Under the pieces are notes generated by a model, which had not been told where the DNA came from, made no database searches, and was given only the letters and a program-made list of their open reading frames with translations. DNA of 34,261 nucleotides from contig DAIUCV010000007.1 of assembly GCA_036846005.1 (NCBI GenBank), forward strand, positions 1 through 34,261. The letters are read 5' to 3'. The translations under genes and the position numbers were made by a program. The DNA comes from DATEXQ01 sp036846005 (lineage in GTDB: Bacteria > Patescibacteriota > Microgenomatia > UBA8517). This document shows, piece after piece, positions 7,634 to 16,392 of the stretch (position 1 is its first letter; every line of letters begins with the position of its first letter).

Positions 7634-9127
7634 TTAAACCTTTTCAGTAACACGATATTCCATATATTTCCCAAGCATTAATCTTGTATGTGCATCCAAA
7701 CCAGGAAGAGCCGAAAAGAAAAATCCGGCAATAGGCATAAGTACGAATTCCAATGGAGAAAGAATAGCCTTTAAACGAGAGACTTCTTTTGGTCTTTTTG
7801 GTTTATAGACATAATCAAGAAAAAGTACGACAGAAAGAAAAAGCAAACAAATAGTAAGAATTGTTCCTGAAAGCTTTGGAACAGTGTAACCTAGTGTGGT
7901 TCTTCCAAAACGGGGATTAAGAAGAGTGGGTAAGGTAAGTCCGATTGTTATAATAAACCAGTTTACAGGCCACATAAAATGAGACCAGATAACATAAATA
8001 AGTCTCATTGATTTATCCCAAAAATTGACTCCTGGTGTAGTCAAATAACTTTTTATTATCCAGGGATCGTCAGATACCCCCCATGCCCAGCGTTTGTATT
8101 GTTCATACTGATTTACCAATGTTTTCCAGACGCTAGAGGATTGGGCTGCATCAGCATGAAGAGGGATATATAAAGGTTCTACTTCAATTTTGCCTCTTTT
8201 TTTATAATATGATTTAAAAAATATTCCCCAATCCTCGGGTATTTTATCGGCATCCCAATAACCAACCTCATCAAGGAGCTTAAAAGAAAGAGAATAATTT
8301 TGCTGGTTAATAAGTCTGTCTCGTCTGGGTAACTGAGAAAGATTCCAAATAGAACCCAGGGCGTTAGGAACGCGTGTTATAGCCGGCAGTTCCCAAATAT
8401 TATTGTAGAACATAATTGCCGGTTGCCAGAAACGGTTATACCTATTTGGATTATCCAAGAATTTATAGGTTAGGTATGCAAAATGATTTGGATGGTATTT
8501 GTGATCGGCGTCACAGCTTGTTACGGTTATGTAGTTAATATCCAGTTTCTTTTTATCTATAACATTTTTCTTAAACCAAATGGCTGCGTGTTTTTCGTTG
8601 GAAGCTTTTCCTACTGCTTCACCCGGAGTAAGATCGTGTACTGTAACGTAAAATCCTCCAAATATACCTTTAAACTTAGTTGCAAGCTCCCTCACCTTTT
8701 GTTTTCTGTCTTCTTTAGGCTCTTTTTTCTCCATGGCAAGAATTGGATATATTTGCTTTCTTGATAGAGTTTGATTTGCAAGGGATTGGAAAGTTCTCTC
8801 TAAAATGTGAATAGGTTCTTTATAGGTGGGAATAATTACAATGTTTTTAATTTTTCCAGAATCGGGAAAGACTTTTAAATCTCCAACCCAGTCGTAATTC
8901 ATTGATGCTTGGATTCTGACATGTGAGATCATTGCGGTTATGGCAATCTGTACGGATTGATAAAGCCAGTAAATATTGAAAGCCAGGACAAAATAGGCAA
9001 CAACTTCAGGAATGACAAGAATTCCCCAGTAAGGAAAAAGTATCATATTCCAAGAAAAAAACCCGGGAAGTATTTCCAACATTCTTTGCACAAGTCTTTC
9101 GTGCTTTAATATAAAGTTTTTCAACAT
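7634..9127 (-). CDS. Membrane GT2 glycosyltransferase (cellulose synthase-like)
   Basis: A 497-residue processive-type family 2 glycosyltransferase. Two helices at about 27-62 come first, then the GT-A domain: VIIPTYKEP (about 97-105), the DAD nucleotide-sugar motif (206-208, in SCDADHKYH), the base-region pair ED (298-299, in PEDWGIFF), and QYKRW (343-347), equivalent to the Q-x-x-R-W motif of polysaccharide synthases. Three to four helices close the protein. Such enzymes polymerise or add sugars at the inner face and may pass the product through the membrane. The gene starts 5 nt after metG and is probably co-transcribed with it, an odd pairing. The sugar and product are unknown. Confidence 0.85.
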   Translation of the reverse strand: MLKNFILKHERLVQRMLEILPGFFSWNMILFPYWGILVIPEVVAYFVLAFNIYWLYQSVQIAITAMISHVRIQASMNYDWVGDLKVFPDSGKIKNIVIIPTYKEPIHILERTFQSLANQTLSRKQIYPILAMEKKEPKEDRKQKVRELATKFKGIFGGFYVTVHDLTPGEAVGKASNEKHAAIWFKKNVIDKKKLDINYITVTSCDADHKYHPNHFAYLTYKFLDNPNRYNRFWQPAIMFYNNIWELPAITRVPNALGSIWNLSQLPRRDRLINQQNYSLSFKLLDEVGYWDADKIPEDWGIFFKSYYKKRGKIEVEPLYIPLHADAAQSSSVWKTLVNQYEQYKRWAWGVSDDPWIIKSYLTTPGVNFWDKSMRLIYVIWSHFMWPVNWFIITIGLTLPTLLNPRFGRTTLGYTVPKLSGTILTICLLFLSVVLFLDYVYKPKRPKEVSRLKAILSPLEFVLMPIAGFFFSALPGLDAHTRLMLGKYMEYRVTEKV

Positions 9128-9132
9128 AGAAC

Positions 9133-10533
9133 TTATTTAATTCGAGGAAACAAAGAATCTGTGCTTTTTATTTTAGATTGACCAAACTGCTTCTCGATTT
9201 TTTCAGCTGTTTCGGGAAGGAAAGGTTTAAGTCGATAGGATATACCTCTAATTTCCTCGACTAACCACGAAAGGACTTCTTTTAAGGTATTTCCCTTTAA
9301 TTCCCAAGGTTTTTCCTTGTTGATATGTTGGTCTAATACTGTAATTTCTGTCCAAAGATGCGCAAGTGCTTCGTTAGGCTGAAGCGTCTTAATATATTTT
9401 TCAAATTCCCCCGTAGGTATTAGGTTATGTCTTGCTTTTATAGGAAATTCAAATTTACTGTTTTCGCATAACCTGGCAACTCTGGCAATCAAATTACCTA
9501 GTCCGTTTGCCAAATCAGCGTTATAAATTTCCTTGATTTTTTCAAGATTTATGTCAACGTCTTCAGTCCAAGGGCCATGGCGAATGAAATAGTATCTAAC
9601 CCCGTCTACTCCAAATTGCTTAATTAAATCAGTTGGCCTGATTATATTCCCGCGGGATTTACTGATTTTTTCTCCATCTAGTGTAATAAAACCGTGGCCA
9701 TAAACAGTTTTAGGGAGTTTATATCCGGCACTTTTGAGCATTGCAGGCCACAAAATTGCGTGCCAGCGAACATTGTCTTTTCCTAAAATATGAAGATCTG
9801 CCGGCCAGAAATTTGGCGCTCCTGAAATATAATTAATTAAAGCGTCAAACCAGACATAAATTACTTGGCTGGGGTCATTTGGAACAGGTATACCCCATGC
9901 AACTTTTTTAACAGGTCTTGAAATAGCTATGTCTTCAAGACCTAGCTTCAGGAAACCGAGCACATTTTTCTTTTGTGATTCGGGTTTAATAAAATCGGGA
10001 TTTTCTAAAATATGCTTTCTTAAGAAACCTTGATATTTAGACCACTTAAAGAAATAATTTTCCTCTTTAATTTTTTCAAGTTTCCGGGTTGGGTGAAGCG
10101 GACATTTTCCGTCCACTATTTCCGAAAGATTCTTGTATGATTCGCAACCAGTGCAATAAAAACCTTCGTATTCGGCTTTATAGATATCGCCGGTTTTTTC
10201 AACTCTTTTGTAGAAATCCGCTACAACTTTTTTATGATCTTCATCAGTTGTTCGTATGAAACGATCATAGGAGATGGCTAATGCATCAAGTTGTTCTTTG
10301 TCTTTTTGGGCTATTTCATCGACAAAATCCTTGGCCGATTTCCCGGCAGTTTTGGCAGCTTGTTCACTTGTTCCACCATGTTCATCAGTGCCAGTTAAGA
10401 AAAAAGTCTTGTCTCCGATTTGTCGATGATAACGGGCAAAAACATCGGCAATTATTTTTTGATAGGCATGACCGATATGAATTACATCGTTTGTGTAATC
10501 TATGGCTGTTGTAACGTAATATTTTCTGTTCAT
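9133..10533 (-). CDS. metG: Methionine--tRNA ligase
   Basis: A 466-residue class I aminoacyl-tRNA synthetase that charges tRNA-Met. Seen: HIGH at 19-22, a single zinc knuckle with C127, C130, C144 and H147, WFDALINY (about 228-235), and KISKS at 289-293. A helical anticodon-binding domain follows. The C-terminal EMAP/Trbp111-like dimerisation domain found in longer bacterial enzymes is absent. In the N-terminal strand, TTAIDYTND stands where many enzymes have TTPIYYxN. TATACT (10540-10545) ends 6 nt before the ATG, which suggests a leaderless mRNA. The GT2 gene follows by 5 nt. The identification is secure. Confidence 0.97.
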   Translation of the reverse strand: MNRKYYVTTAIDYTNDVIHIGHAYQKIIADVFARYHRQIGDKTFFLTGTDEHGGTSEQAAKTAGKSAKDFVDEIAQKDKEQLDALAISYDRFIRTTDEDHKKVVADFYKRVEKTGDIYKAEYEGFYCTGCESYKNLSEIVDGKCPLHPTRKLEKIKEENYFFKWSKYQGFLRKHILENPDFIKPESQKKNVLGFLKLGLEDIAISRPVKKVAWGIPVPNDPSQVIYVWFDALINYISGAPNFWPADLHILGKDNVRWHAILWPAMLKSAGYKLPKTVYGHGFITLDGEKISKSRGNIIRPTDLIKQFGVDGVRYYFIRHGPWTEDVDINLEKIKEIYNADLANGLGNLIARVARLCENSKFEFPIKARHNLIPTGEFEKYIKTLQPNEALAHLWTEITVLDQHINKEKPWELKGNTLKEVLSWLVEEIRGISYRLKPFLPETAEKIEKQFGQSKIKSTDSLFPRIK

Positions 10534-10558
10534 TGTTTTAGTATAACCTTTTAGTAAT

Positions 10559-10580
10559 AAAAAAACCTCCTCGCGGAGGC
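10559..10580 (-). terminator. Rho-independent terminator upstream of metG
   Basis: Read on the minus strand, CCTCC-GCGA-GGAGG is followed by seven T (plus-strand arms 10566-10570 and 10575-10579; T run 10559-10565). This is a compact terminator for transcripts coming from the TrpR-like gene or from a small RNA just upstream. metG's own -10-like site starts 15 nt later. Confidence 0.75.
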
Positions 10581-10655
10581 TATTTCCAGTACTTTATCCA
10601 ATAAAAGACCTCCGTGTTAGAGAACGGTTACAATCATCATAACGGAGGTTTTTAT
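10559..10655 (-). ncRNA. Candidate small RNA with two CCTCC/GGAGG hairpins
   Basis: In the 149-nt gap between the TrpR-like gene and metG, the minus strand would give an RNA of about 90 nt. The first hairpin pairs ACCTCCGT with ACGGAGGT (plus-strand arms 10608-10615 and 10642-10649, 26-nt loop), then an AT-rich linker leads to the terminator hairpin at 10559-10580. Both stems carry CCUCC and GGAGG, the anti-Shine-Dalgarno and Shine-Dalgarno cores. A weak promoter-like pair (TTTGTT, 16 nt, TATAAA) lies just upstream on the minus strand. The simpler reading is two successive terminators after the TrpR-like gene. On the plus strand the larger hairpin is followed by TTTTT, so it could also stop plus-strand transcripts. 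Confidence 0.3.
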
Positions 10656-10682
10656 ATTCATACGGATATTTTAACAAAGATT

Positions 10683-11036
10683 TTATCTTCCAACAAATTT
10701 CTTTATTTTTTTACTCCAAAGAGTAGCCCATTCTTCGGCATCCATCTTTTTTAAAGCTTCTTCCATTCCTTTTGATTTCATAAGTGAGGAAACTTGTGAA
10801 ATTGTTGCACTTGAAGCTTTTAGGTTGTTGGTTATATTTGAGTAGCTTCTTCCCTTTTTCAACCAGTAAGAAACAGCCAATCTCTTAGAAAACATTTCCA
10901 ACTCTTTTTCACTGAAGAAATCCTTTAAAAAGGTCAGCATATCATTTAAATCGGTGAAGTCGACTAAAGTTTGCGCAAAAGATTTGGTGATTTGATTTTT
11001 TAGGTAAGGATTTACTTTGGAAAATGTTTTTTTCAT
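10683..11036 (-). CDS. TrpR/YerC-like DNA-binding regulator
   Basis: A 117-residue all-helical protein of the Trp-repressor-like superfamily (YerC/YecD group). The segment with FFSEKELEMFSKRLAVSYWL is the typical first part of the DNA-binding region, followed by a helix-turn-helix-like stretch (YSNITNNLKASSATISQVSS). The start is set at ATG 11034-11036. A longer frame from 11090 begins at TTG inside the promoter, so it cannot be right. The target is unknown; YerC-type proteins are not shown to bind tryptophan. A well-formed promoter precedes it, and two hairpins separate it from metG. Confidence 0.8.
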   Translation of the reverse strand: MKKTFSKVNPYLKNQITKSFAQTLVDFTDLNDMLTFLKDFFSEKELEMFSKRLAVSYWLKKGRSYSNITNNLKASSATISQVSSLMKSKGMEEALKKMDAEEWATLWSKKIKKFVGR

Positions 11037-11080
11037 ACTGCCACTTTTATTGACTAAATTGGCAGGAGATTTCGCTAAGA

Positions 11081-11108
11081 AGTATAACAATTACTAATAA
11101 GTAGTCAA
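11081..11108 (-). promoter_or_regulatory. Promoter of the TrpR-like gene
   Basis: On the minus strand, TTGACT (plus-strand 11103-11108) and TATACT (11081-11086) are 16 nt apart. This is one of the clearest promoters in the window. It starts directly before the end of the upstream membrane-protein gene and gives a leader of about 40 nt to ATG 11036. Confidence 0.65.
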
Positions 11109-11111
11109 TAA

Positions 11112-11453
11112 TTAATTTTTGGAAAGATAAATTTCGAATGCTGTAATAATGGCAAGTATTAAAATTAAATTTAAGATATTTCCAACACCGAAGTATCTAA
11201 GAATTAAAAACATGAATATACCGGAAGAAAAAAGAATTCCTCTTCTGGAGTTAGCAAAAATCAAAGAAAGGGTTAAAAAAATAGAAATAAAAAAAGAGGC
11301 GAAAAACAACGGAACGGCTCCGGTTAAAGAAGGATCAAAAAGATAGATTATCAGGGAGGTTAACAGCCAAAATATGAGAGTAAGGACAAGAGTGGGAAAA
11401 AAATTTCTTCTTCTTTTTACTTTCTCAATCCTTTTTGTTTTAAGACGTTTCAC
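11112..11453 (-). CDS. Small polytopic membrane protein of unknown function
   Basis: A 113-residue protein starting at GTG. A strongly basic N-terminus (about 1-16, many Lys and Arg) is followed by four hydrophobic segments (about 18-38, 45-66, 73-88 and 91-108), which fits the positive-inside rule with the N-terminus in the cytoplasm. No family is recognised. TAAAAT at 11461-11466 ends 7 nt before the GTG; an upstream ATG is followed at once by an in-frame TAA, so it is not used. It precedes the TrpR-like gene, which has its own promoter. Confidence 0.6.
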   Translation of the reverse strand: MKRLKTKRIEKVKRRRNFFPTLVLTLIFWLLTSLIIYLFDPSLTGAVPLFFASFFISIFLTLSLIFANSRRGILFSSGIFMFLILRYFGVGNILNLILILAIITAFEIYLSKN

Positions 11454-11553
11454 TTATTTCATTTTAACCTCACCCGATTTGAAAGGGAAGTTGGTTAATG
11501 GTATTGTATTTAATATTAGAATTATAATTAAGTATTCTAATAAATAAATTTAT

Positions 11554-12552
11554 ATGGATCCGGTAATTATATTAGTCGTTCTTATTGCAGGACTCGTTAT
11601 CATAGGATTTCTTATCAATAAGAAATTAAGCGATATAACAGAAAAACAAAAACCTTCCGATGAACTCTTGGAGATTATTAAAACACTTCAAACTGGTTCC
11701 AGAGACGATAGAAAAGCCTTACTAGATTCATTACAGAAAAATACCCAAAGCCTTAATGAGAGATTAGATAATGCTGCCCGGGTTATTTCTCAGGTTCAGA
11801 GAAACTTGGGAGAAATGAGTGAGGTTGGTAAAGGAATAAGAACACTGCAGGAATTTTTGCAGTCTCCTAAATTAAGGGGTGGATTGGGAGAAGAAGTATT
11901 AAAAGAGATGATAGGTCAGACTTTTCCCAAGAATGCCTTTCACTTACAGTATCCTTTTAGATCTGGTGCGAAAGTGGATGCAGTTTTAAAAACAGAGGCA
12001 GGACTTCTTTGTATTGATTCTAAATTTCCCATGGAAAATTTTAACCTGATGGTTAAAGGGGAAACCGAAAAAGAGAGGAGTCTTGCCAAAAAACAATTTA
12101 TCTCTGATGTTAAAAAACACATTGAAGACATTTCCAAAAAATATATTTTACCCGAGGAAGGAACAATGGATTTTGCATTGATGTATATTCCCTCAGAGGC
12201 TGTTTATTATGAGGTTGTGAATGTTCAAGAACTATCTAATTTTGCCAGAAGATTAAGAGTTTATCCTGTTTCCCCCAACACGCTTTATGCCCATTTACAG
12301 GTGATTCTTGTTTCTTTTGAAGGGAAGGATTTGGAAACAAAATCTCGAGAGGTATTCAGAATTTTAAGGGCGATACATAAAGACTATTCAAAAGTAGAAG
12401 AAAATTTGGGAGTATTGCAAAAACATTTGACCAATGCATTCAACATGATGGGTAATGTGTTTTCATCCTTTACCCAGCTTGGTCAAAAAATTTCCCAAAC
12501 TAAAAATCTTGGAGACGGAGTTGAAAAGAAAACCAAAGAGTTGGAGAAATAA
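11554..12552 (+). CDS. rmuC: RmuC-family DNA recombination protein
   Basis: A 332-residue protein with an N-terminal membrane helix (about 3-22), a helical and probably coiled-coil stretch (about 30-95), and the RmuC domain (about 105-300). Recognisable blocks are GGLGEEVLKEMI, VDAVLKTEAGLLCIDSKFPMENF (split by the family's PD-(D/E)xK-like core), FALMYIPSEAVYYEV and RVYPVSPNTLYAHLQ. RmuC proteins limit rearrangements at inverted repeats and are predicted nucleases. The next gene, 31 nt downstream on the same strand, is a helicase-nuclease, which fits a DNA-repair pair. The family call is firm; the biochemical role is inferred from the family. Confidence 0.92.
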   Translation: MDPVIILVVLIAGLVIIGFLINKKLSDITEKQKPSDELLEIIKTLQTGSRDDRKALLDSLQKNTQSLNERLDNAARVISQVQRNLGEMSEVGKGIRTLQEFLQSPKLRGGLGEEVLKEMIGQTFPKNAFHLQYPFRSGAKVDAVLKTEAGLLCIDSKFPMENFNLMVKGETEKERSLAKKQFISDVKKHIEDISKKYILPEEGTMDFALMYIPSEAVYYEVVNVQELSNFARRLRVYPVSPNTLYAHLQVILVSFEGKDLETKSREVFRILRAIHKDYSKVEENLGVLQKHLTNAFNMMGNVFSSFTQLGQKISQTKNLGDGVEKKTKELEK

Positions 12553-12583
12553 ATAACTAATACTTGCAGTATAATTCTTCAGA

Positions 12584-15541
12584 ATGGTAGGAGAAGAAAA
12601 CAGAAAATTAAATAAAGAACAACTTGAGGCTGTAAAATTTAAAAAAGGACCCCTTTTAATTATTGCAGGTGCAGGAACTGGGAAAACTACTGTTATCACC
12701 GAGAGGATTAAATATTTAATTACCAGTAAACTTGCAAAAGCGAATGAGATATTGGCCTTGACCTTTACGGAAAAGGCTGCCAAGGAAATGCAGGACAGAG
12801 TTTATGAAACCCTACCTTACGGATATTCTGACATGTGGATTTCAACATTCCACTCTTTTTGCGATAGAATTTTAAGATTAGAAGCCCTTCATATCGGTTT
12901 AGATCCCAAATATAAACTAATGACAGAGGCAGAATGTGTCCAGCTGGTCAGAAATAATTTATTTAAATTTAACCTCAAGTATTTTAGACCTCTGGGGAAT
13001 CCTACAAAATTTGTAGCAGGGATGCTTCAACACTTCAGTAGACTACAGGACGAGAATGTACTTCCCAATGAATATTTGAATTGGGTTAAAAAGCAAAAAA
13101 TCAAAAACAAGAAACTAAGTGAAGAAGAAAAAATCGAATTAGAAAAATGGGAGGAATTAGCAAAAGCCTATAAAACATACAACGAAATAAAAGTTAAAGA
13201 GGCGGTTATGGATTTTGGAGATCTTATAATCAAAACGTTAGAACTTTTTAAGGCAAGAAAAAATATACTAAAAGTTTATTGCGAAAAATTTAAATATATA
13301 TTAGTAGATGAATTTCAGGATACCAATTTTGTACAAAACGAACTGGCAATTCTTCTTTCTGGAAAAAATAAAAACATAACTGTTTGTGGAGATGACGACC
13401 AGTCGATTTATAGATTTAGGGGAGCTGCAGTTAGTAATATTATTCAGTTTAGAAGAAATTTCCCTAGAGCGAAGATGGTTGTCTTGACCAGAAATTATCG
13501 ATCTACACAGGAAATTTTGGATAAAGCTCATGAGCTTATCAAGTTCAATAACCCAGATAGATTAGAGGTTGTCGAGAAAATAGATAAGAAATTAATTGCA
13601 AGTGCAAAAGGTAAGATGCAGGGTGACAAAATTGAATTTATTCATAAAGACAGAGTTGAAAATGAGGCGGACGAAGTTGCCAAAAAAATTACTTTGATTG
13701 CAAAACAAAAAAAATATGATTTTAAAGATTTCGCGATTTTGGTTAGAGCCAACAATCATGCAGAACCTTTTGGTAGGGCATTATCAAGACAAGGTATCCC
13801 TTATCAGTTTTTAGGGCCGGGAAGACTCTTCAAACAACCTGAAATAATCGATTTAATTTCTTATTTAAAGGTTTTGTATAATTTTGACGATTCTGTTTCT
13901 TTCTACCGACTCTTGACTATTGATTATTTTAATATTTCAGTTAGGGATCTGGCAGTAATAGGAAATTACTCCAGAAGGTTTAATTTAACTTTTTATGAAG
14001 CCTGCCACAAAATAGACGACATATTTGTGGGAATAAAGACAAGAGAAAAAATAAAAAAAATATTAGAGATTATAGATAAACATATAAAACTTGTTAAAAA
14101 AGAAACCGCAGGGCAAATACTTTATTACTTTCTGCAGGATTCGGGATTAATGCAAAAACTGATTAACCCTGATTCTTCCGAAGCACAAAAAAAAGCGGCT
14201 AATATATCCAAATTTTTTGACAGGTTAAAAACTTATGAAGTAGACCATGAAGACGCAACCGTTGCTGCCGTGGTTGACTGGATAGAGCTTTCCAGTGAAC
14301 TCGGAGAATCTCCACTAGCTGCTGATACCGACTGGACAGAGGTCAATGCCGTAAATATTTTAACAGCACATTCGGCTAAAGGGCTTGAATTTTCCGTGGT
14401 TTTTTTAGTGAATTTGGTCGGTAACCGTTTCCCAACGATAGAAAGAAGGGAGCAAATTCCCATTCCCGATAAATTTATTAAAGAGGTCTTACCCGTAGGA
14501 GATTATCACTTGGAAGAAGAACGGAGGCTTTTTTATGTCGGAATGACAAGAGCAAAAGATTTACTTTTTTTTACTGCAGCAGACTACTATGGTGAAGGAA
14601 AAAGAGAAAAAAGACTATCCCCTTTTATATTTGAAGCACTGGGTGATGAAGTTTTGTTTAGTGAACAGTTGGCTATTAAAAGCGAACAACTTAGTTTTTT
14701 GGATTATAAGTCCCAAGCAAGTTCAGATTTAACGATAACATCAGATGTAGAATATAAACCCTCTATTCACATTGATTATCTTACGTATTCCCAAATAGAT
14801 ACGTTTAAAATTTGTCCTCTGCACTACAAATTAAAATATATCTTTAAAATACCAACCATTCCATCGGGTCCTCAAAGTTTCGGTACTTCAATTCATAGTA
14901 CCTTAAGAGATTTTTACCGTTTGATTAAGATAGATGAAAAGCCAAACCTAAAATTTCTTTTATTCTTACTTGAAAAGAATTGGCTAAAAGAAGGATATCG
15001 CACAAAAAGCGAGGAAAAAAAGAATTTCGAAAGGGGTAAGAAATATCTATCGGGTTATTATCAAAAAAGCTTTGATAAAAAAGTCAATGTCGATAGGATC
15101 GAAGAATCCTTTACCGTTTCTCTTTTTTCTAAAGACAAAACTGAAAAGCCTTTAAAAATTGGAGGGAGAATTGATAGAGTAGATATTCTTCCTAAAGGAA
15201 AAATTGAACTTATTGATTATAAAACCGGTGAAAAACCTCCAACCCAAAAAGAAATGGATAAAAATAAAGATATAAGTAGGCAATTAGCTTTTTATGCACT
15301 CGCAGCAGTAAGTATTCCCGAAGATCCGTTTAATAAAAATCCGGAAGATGTAATACTAAGTTTTTATTTTTTCGAAAATCAGACCAAAATTTCAACCACA
15401 CGAACAAAAGAGCAATTGGAAGAAGCAAAAGAAGAGATCTTTAAAATACGCAAAGAAATAGAAGTATCTGAATTTAAGTGTTCGGGAAACATGCTATGTA
15501 AAAATTGCGAGTATAAAATGTTATGCAATTCTGAGAAGTAA
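12584..15541 (+). CDS. UvrD/PcrA-like helicase fused to a Cas4/AddB-type Fe-S nuclease
   Basis: A 985-residue superfamily 1A helicase with a C-terminal nuclease. Helicase motifs in order: GAGTGKTT (29-36), VDEFQDTN (about 241-248), GDDDQSIYRFRG (about 269-280), TRNYRST, TAHSAKGLEF and EEERRLFYVGMTRAKD. The C-terminal PD-(D/E)xK domain begins at SQIDTFKIC (C744), has GGRIDRVDI and ELIDYKTGEKP (about 860-885), and ends with C966, C972, C975 and C981. One Cys before the nuclease core and a C-x2-C-x5-C end match the 4Fe-4S clamp of AddB and Cas4 nucleases. It probably resects DNA ends. TATAAT (12570-12575) ends 8 nt before the ATG. No separate AddB/RecC-type partner is in the window. Confidence 0.92.
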   Translation: MVGEENRKLNKEQLEAVKFKKGPLLIIAGAGTGKTTVITERIKYLITSKLAKANEILALTFTEKAAKEMQDRVYETLPYGYSDMWISTFHSFCDRILRLEALHIGLDPKYKLMTEAECVQLVRNNLFKFNLKYFRPLGNPTKFVAGMLQHFSRLQDENVLPNEYLNWVKKQKIKNKKLSEEEKIELEKWEELAKAYKTYNEIKVKEAVMDFGDLIIKTLELFKARKNILKVYCEKFKYILVDEFQDTNFVQNELAILLSGKNKNITVCGDDDQSIYRFRGAAVSNIIQFRRNFPRAKMVVLTRNYRSTQEILDKAHELIKFNNPDRLEVVEKIDKKLIASAKGKMQGDKIEFIHKDRVENEADEVAKKITLIAKQKKYDFKDFAILVRANNHAEPFGRALSRQGIPYQFLGPGRLFKQPEIIDLISYLKVLYNFDDSVSFYRLLTIDYFNISVRDLAVIGNYSRRFNLTFYEACHKIDDIFVGIKTREKIKKILEIIDKHIKLVKKETAGQILYYFLQDSGLMQKLINPDSSEAQKKAANISKFFDRLKTYEVDHEDATVAAVVDWIELSSELGESPLAADTDWTEVNAVNILTAHSAKGLEFSVVFLVNLVGNRFPTIERREQIPIPDKFIKEVLPVGDYHLEEERRLFYVGMTRAKDLLFFTAADYYGEGKREKRLSPFIFEALGDEVLFSEQLAIKSEQLSFLDYKSQASSDLTITSDVEYKPSIHIDYLTYSQIDTFKICPLHYKLKYIFKIPTIPSGPQSFGTSIHSTLRDFYRLIKIDEKPNLKFLLFLLEKNWLKEGYRTKSEEKKNFERGKKYLSGYYQKSFDKKVNVDRIEESFTVSLFSKDKTEKPLKIGGRIDRVDILPKGKIELIDYKTGEKPPTQKEMDKNKDISRQLAFYALAAVSIPEDPFNKNPEDVILSFYFFENQTKISTTRTKEQLEEAKEEIFKIRKEIEVSEFKCSGNMLCKNCEYKMLCNSEK

Positions 15542-15543
15542 AT

Positions 15544-16392
15544 TTAAATTTGGAATGGAAATCTAAATTTCGTATAACAACCTGGATATTCTACTTCAGA
15601 ACCCCCAAAACTTTTTTTGAAATGTGTAAAACCCAACCAACTTTTATTTGGAAAACGCTCATCGATAATTCCCTCGAAATCAAAAATCTTTGCACCTTTT
15701 TTCCTTGCCCACATAATTCCTTCCCAAACGATTTTATATTGGACAAGATTTTTTCTTCCTTCCTGATTGGTAAATGCCTGCCAGTAATAACCGATATCAT
15801 TAGTTTTTAAGAAAATAGCGCCGGAAAAAATCGGTTTTGGTTTATTTATAATTAGGAACAAACAATCTTTGCCAAATGATTTTTTTAGAGCTTTTAAATG
15901 GGATAGAGGAGGAATATAACGTCTTAAACCAATAGCGTTTTTCCAAATATTTCTGAATGTCTCAATATCTTTTAACTGGTAATTGGAAACTAAAGTTTGA
16001 GAATTTTTTCTTAAGGCATATCTGCAATCCTTCTTTAAACTAATAAATAATTTTTTCTCACTTTTGTTTAAATTAAGCTGAAGAGTTTTGGTGGGTAAAT
16101 AAGGTGAATTGTTTAATTTATAGCCGTGAATGTATAATAAATTATGATTAAAGGGACTGGACCCGATATTGGAACTTAAACCTGGCTCTAAAACTATCTG
16201 AAAAGCTTTGTATTTTTTTGCTAATTCTTCAATATAACCAAAGTCAATTATTTTTGGTCTTTGGATTTTGATTAGAGAACCAATTAGAGGAAATTTTCTG
16301 ATGAAATAATTAACTTCACTTTTTCTTTTTATACTCCAGCCCGTTATTGAAAGATATTTTGTATATTCTGGAGTTTGTCTGATATCAATCAT
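15544..16392 (-). CDS. FemAB-like peptidyltransferase (second copy)
   Basis: A 282-residue member of the FemABX/GNAT-like family, which adds amino acids from aminoacyl-tRNA to the peptidoglycan stem peptide or lipid II. Seen are LQLNLNKSEKKLFISLKKDCRYALRK (a typical family block, in parts), a central beta segment (FSGAIFLKTNDIGYYWQAF), and a C-terminal FDFEGIIDERFP...GFTHFKKSFGG. It is the last gene of a three-gene operon; its ATG overlaps the previous stop as ATGA. It is shorter than Gram-positive Fem proteins and lacks their tRNA-synthetase-like coiled-coil arm, so the donor may differ. Which residue it adds is unknown. Confidence 0.8.
   Translation of the reverse strand: MIDIRQTPEYTKYLSITGWSIKRKSEVNYFIRKFPLIGSLIKIQRPKIIDFGYIEELAKKYKAFQIVLEPGLSSNIGSSPFNHNLLYIHGYKLNNSPYLPTKTLQLNLNKSEKKLFISLKKDCRYALRKNSQTLVSNYQLKDIETFRNIWKNAIGLRRYIPPLSHLKALKKSFGKDCLFLIINKPKPIFSGAIFLKTNDIGYYWQAFTNQEGRKNLVQYKIVWEGIMWARKKGAKIFDFEGIIDERFPNKSWLGFTHFKKSFGGSEVEYPGCYTKFRFPFQI

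Noticed and set aside
9133..10533. Unusual TTAIDYTND in place of TTPIYYxN in MetRS as a sign of altered specificity
   Set aside because: All catalytic and zinc motifs are present and variation at this strand may be normal in this lineage; it cannot be judged without an alignment.
10617..10640. Seven-codon minus-strand frame MMIVTVL in the hairpin loop, considered as a leader peptide
   Set aside because: It has no ribosome site and no run of one regulatory amino acid; its position in the loop may be chance.
11034..11090. Longer TrpR-like protein starting at TTG 11090
   Set aside because: The extra codons overlap the promoter's -10 element, so they would not be transcribed.
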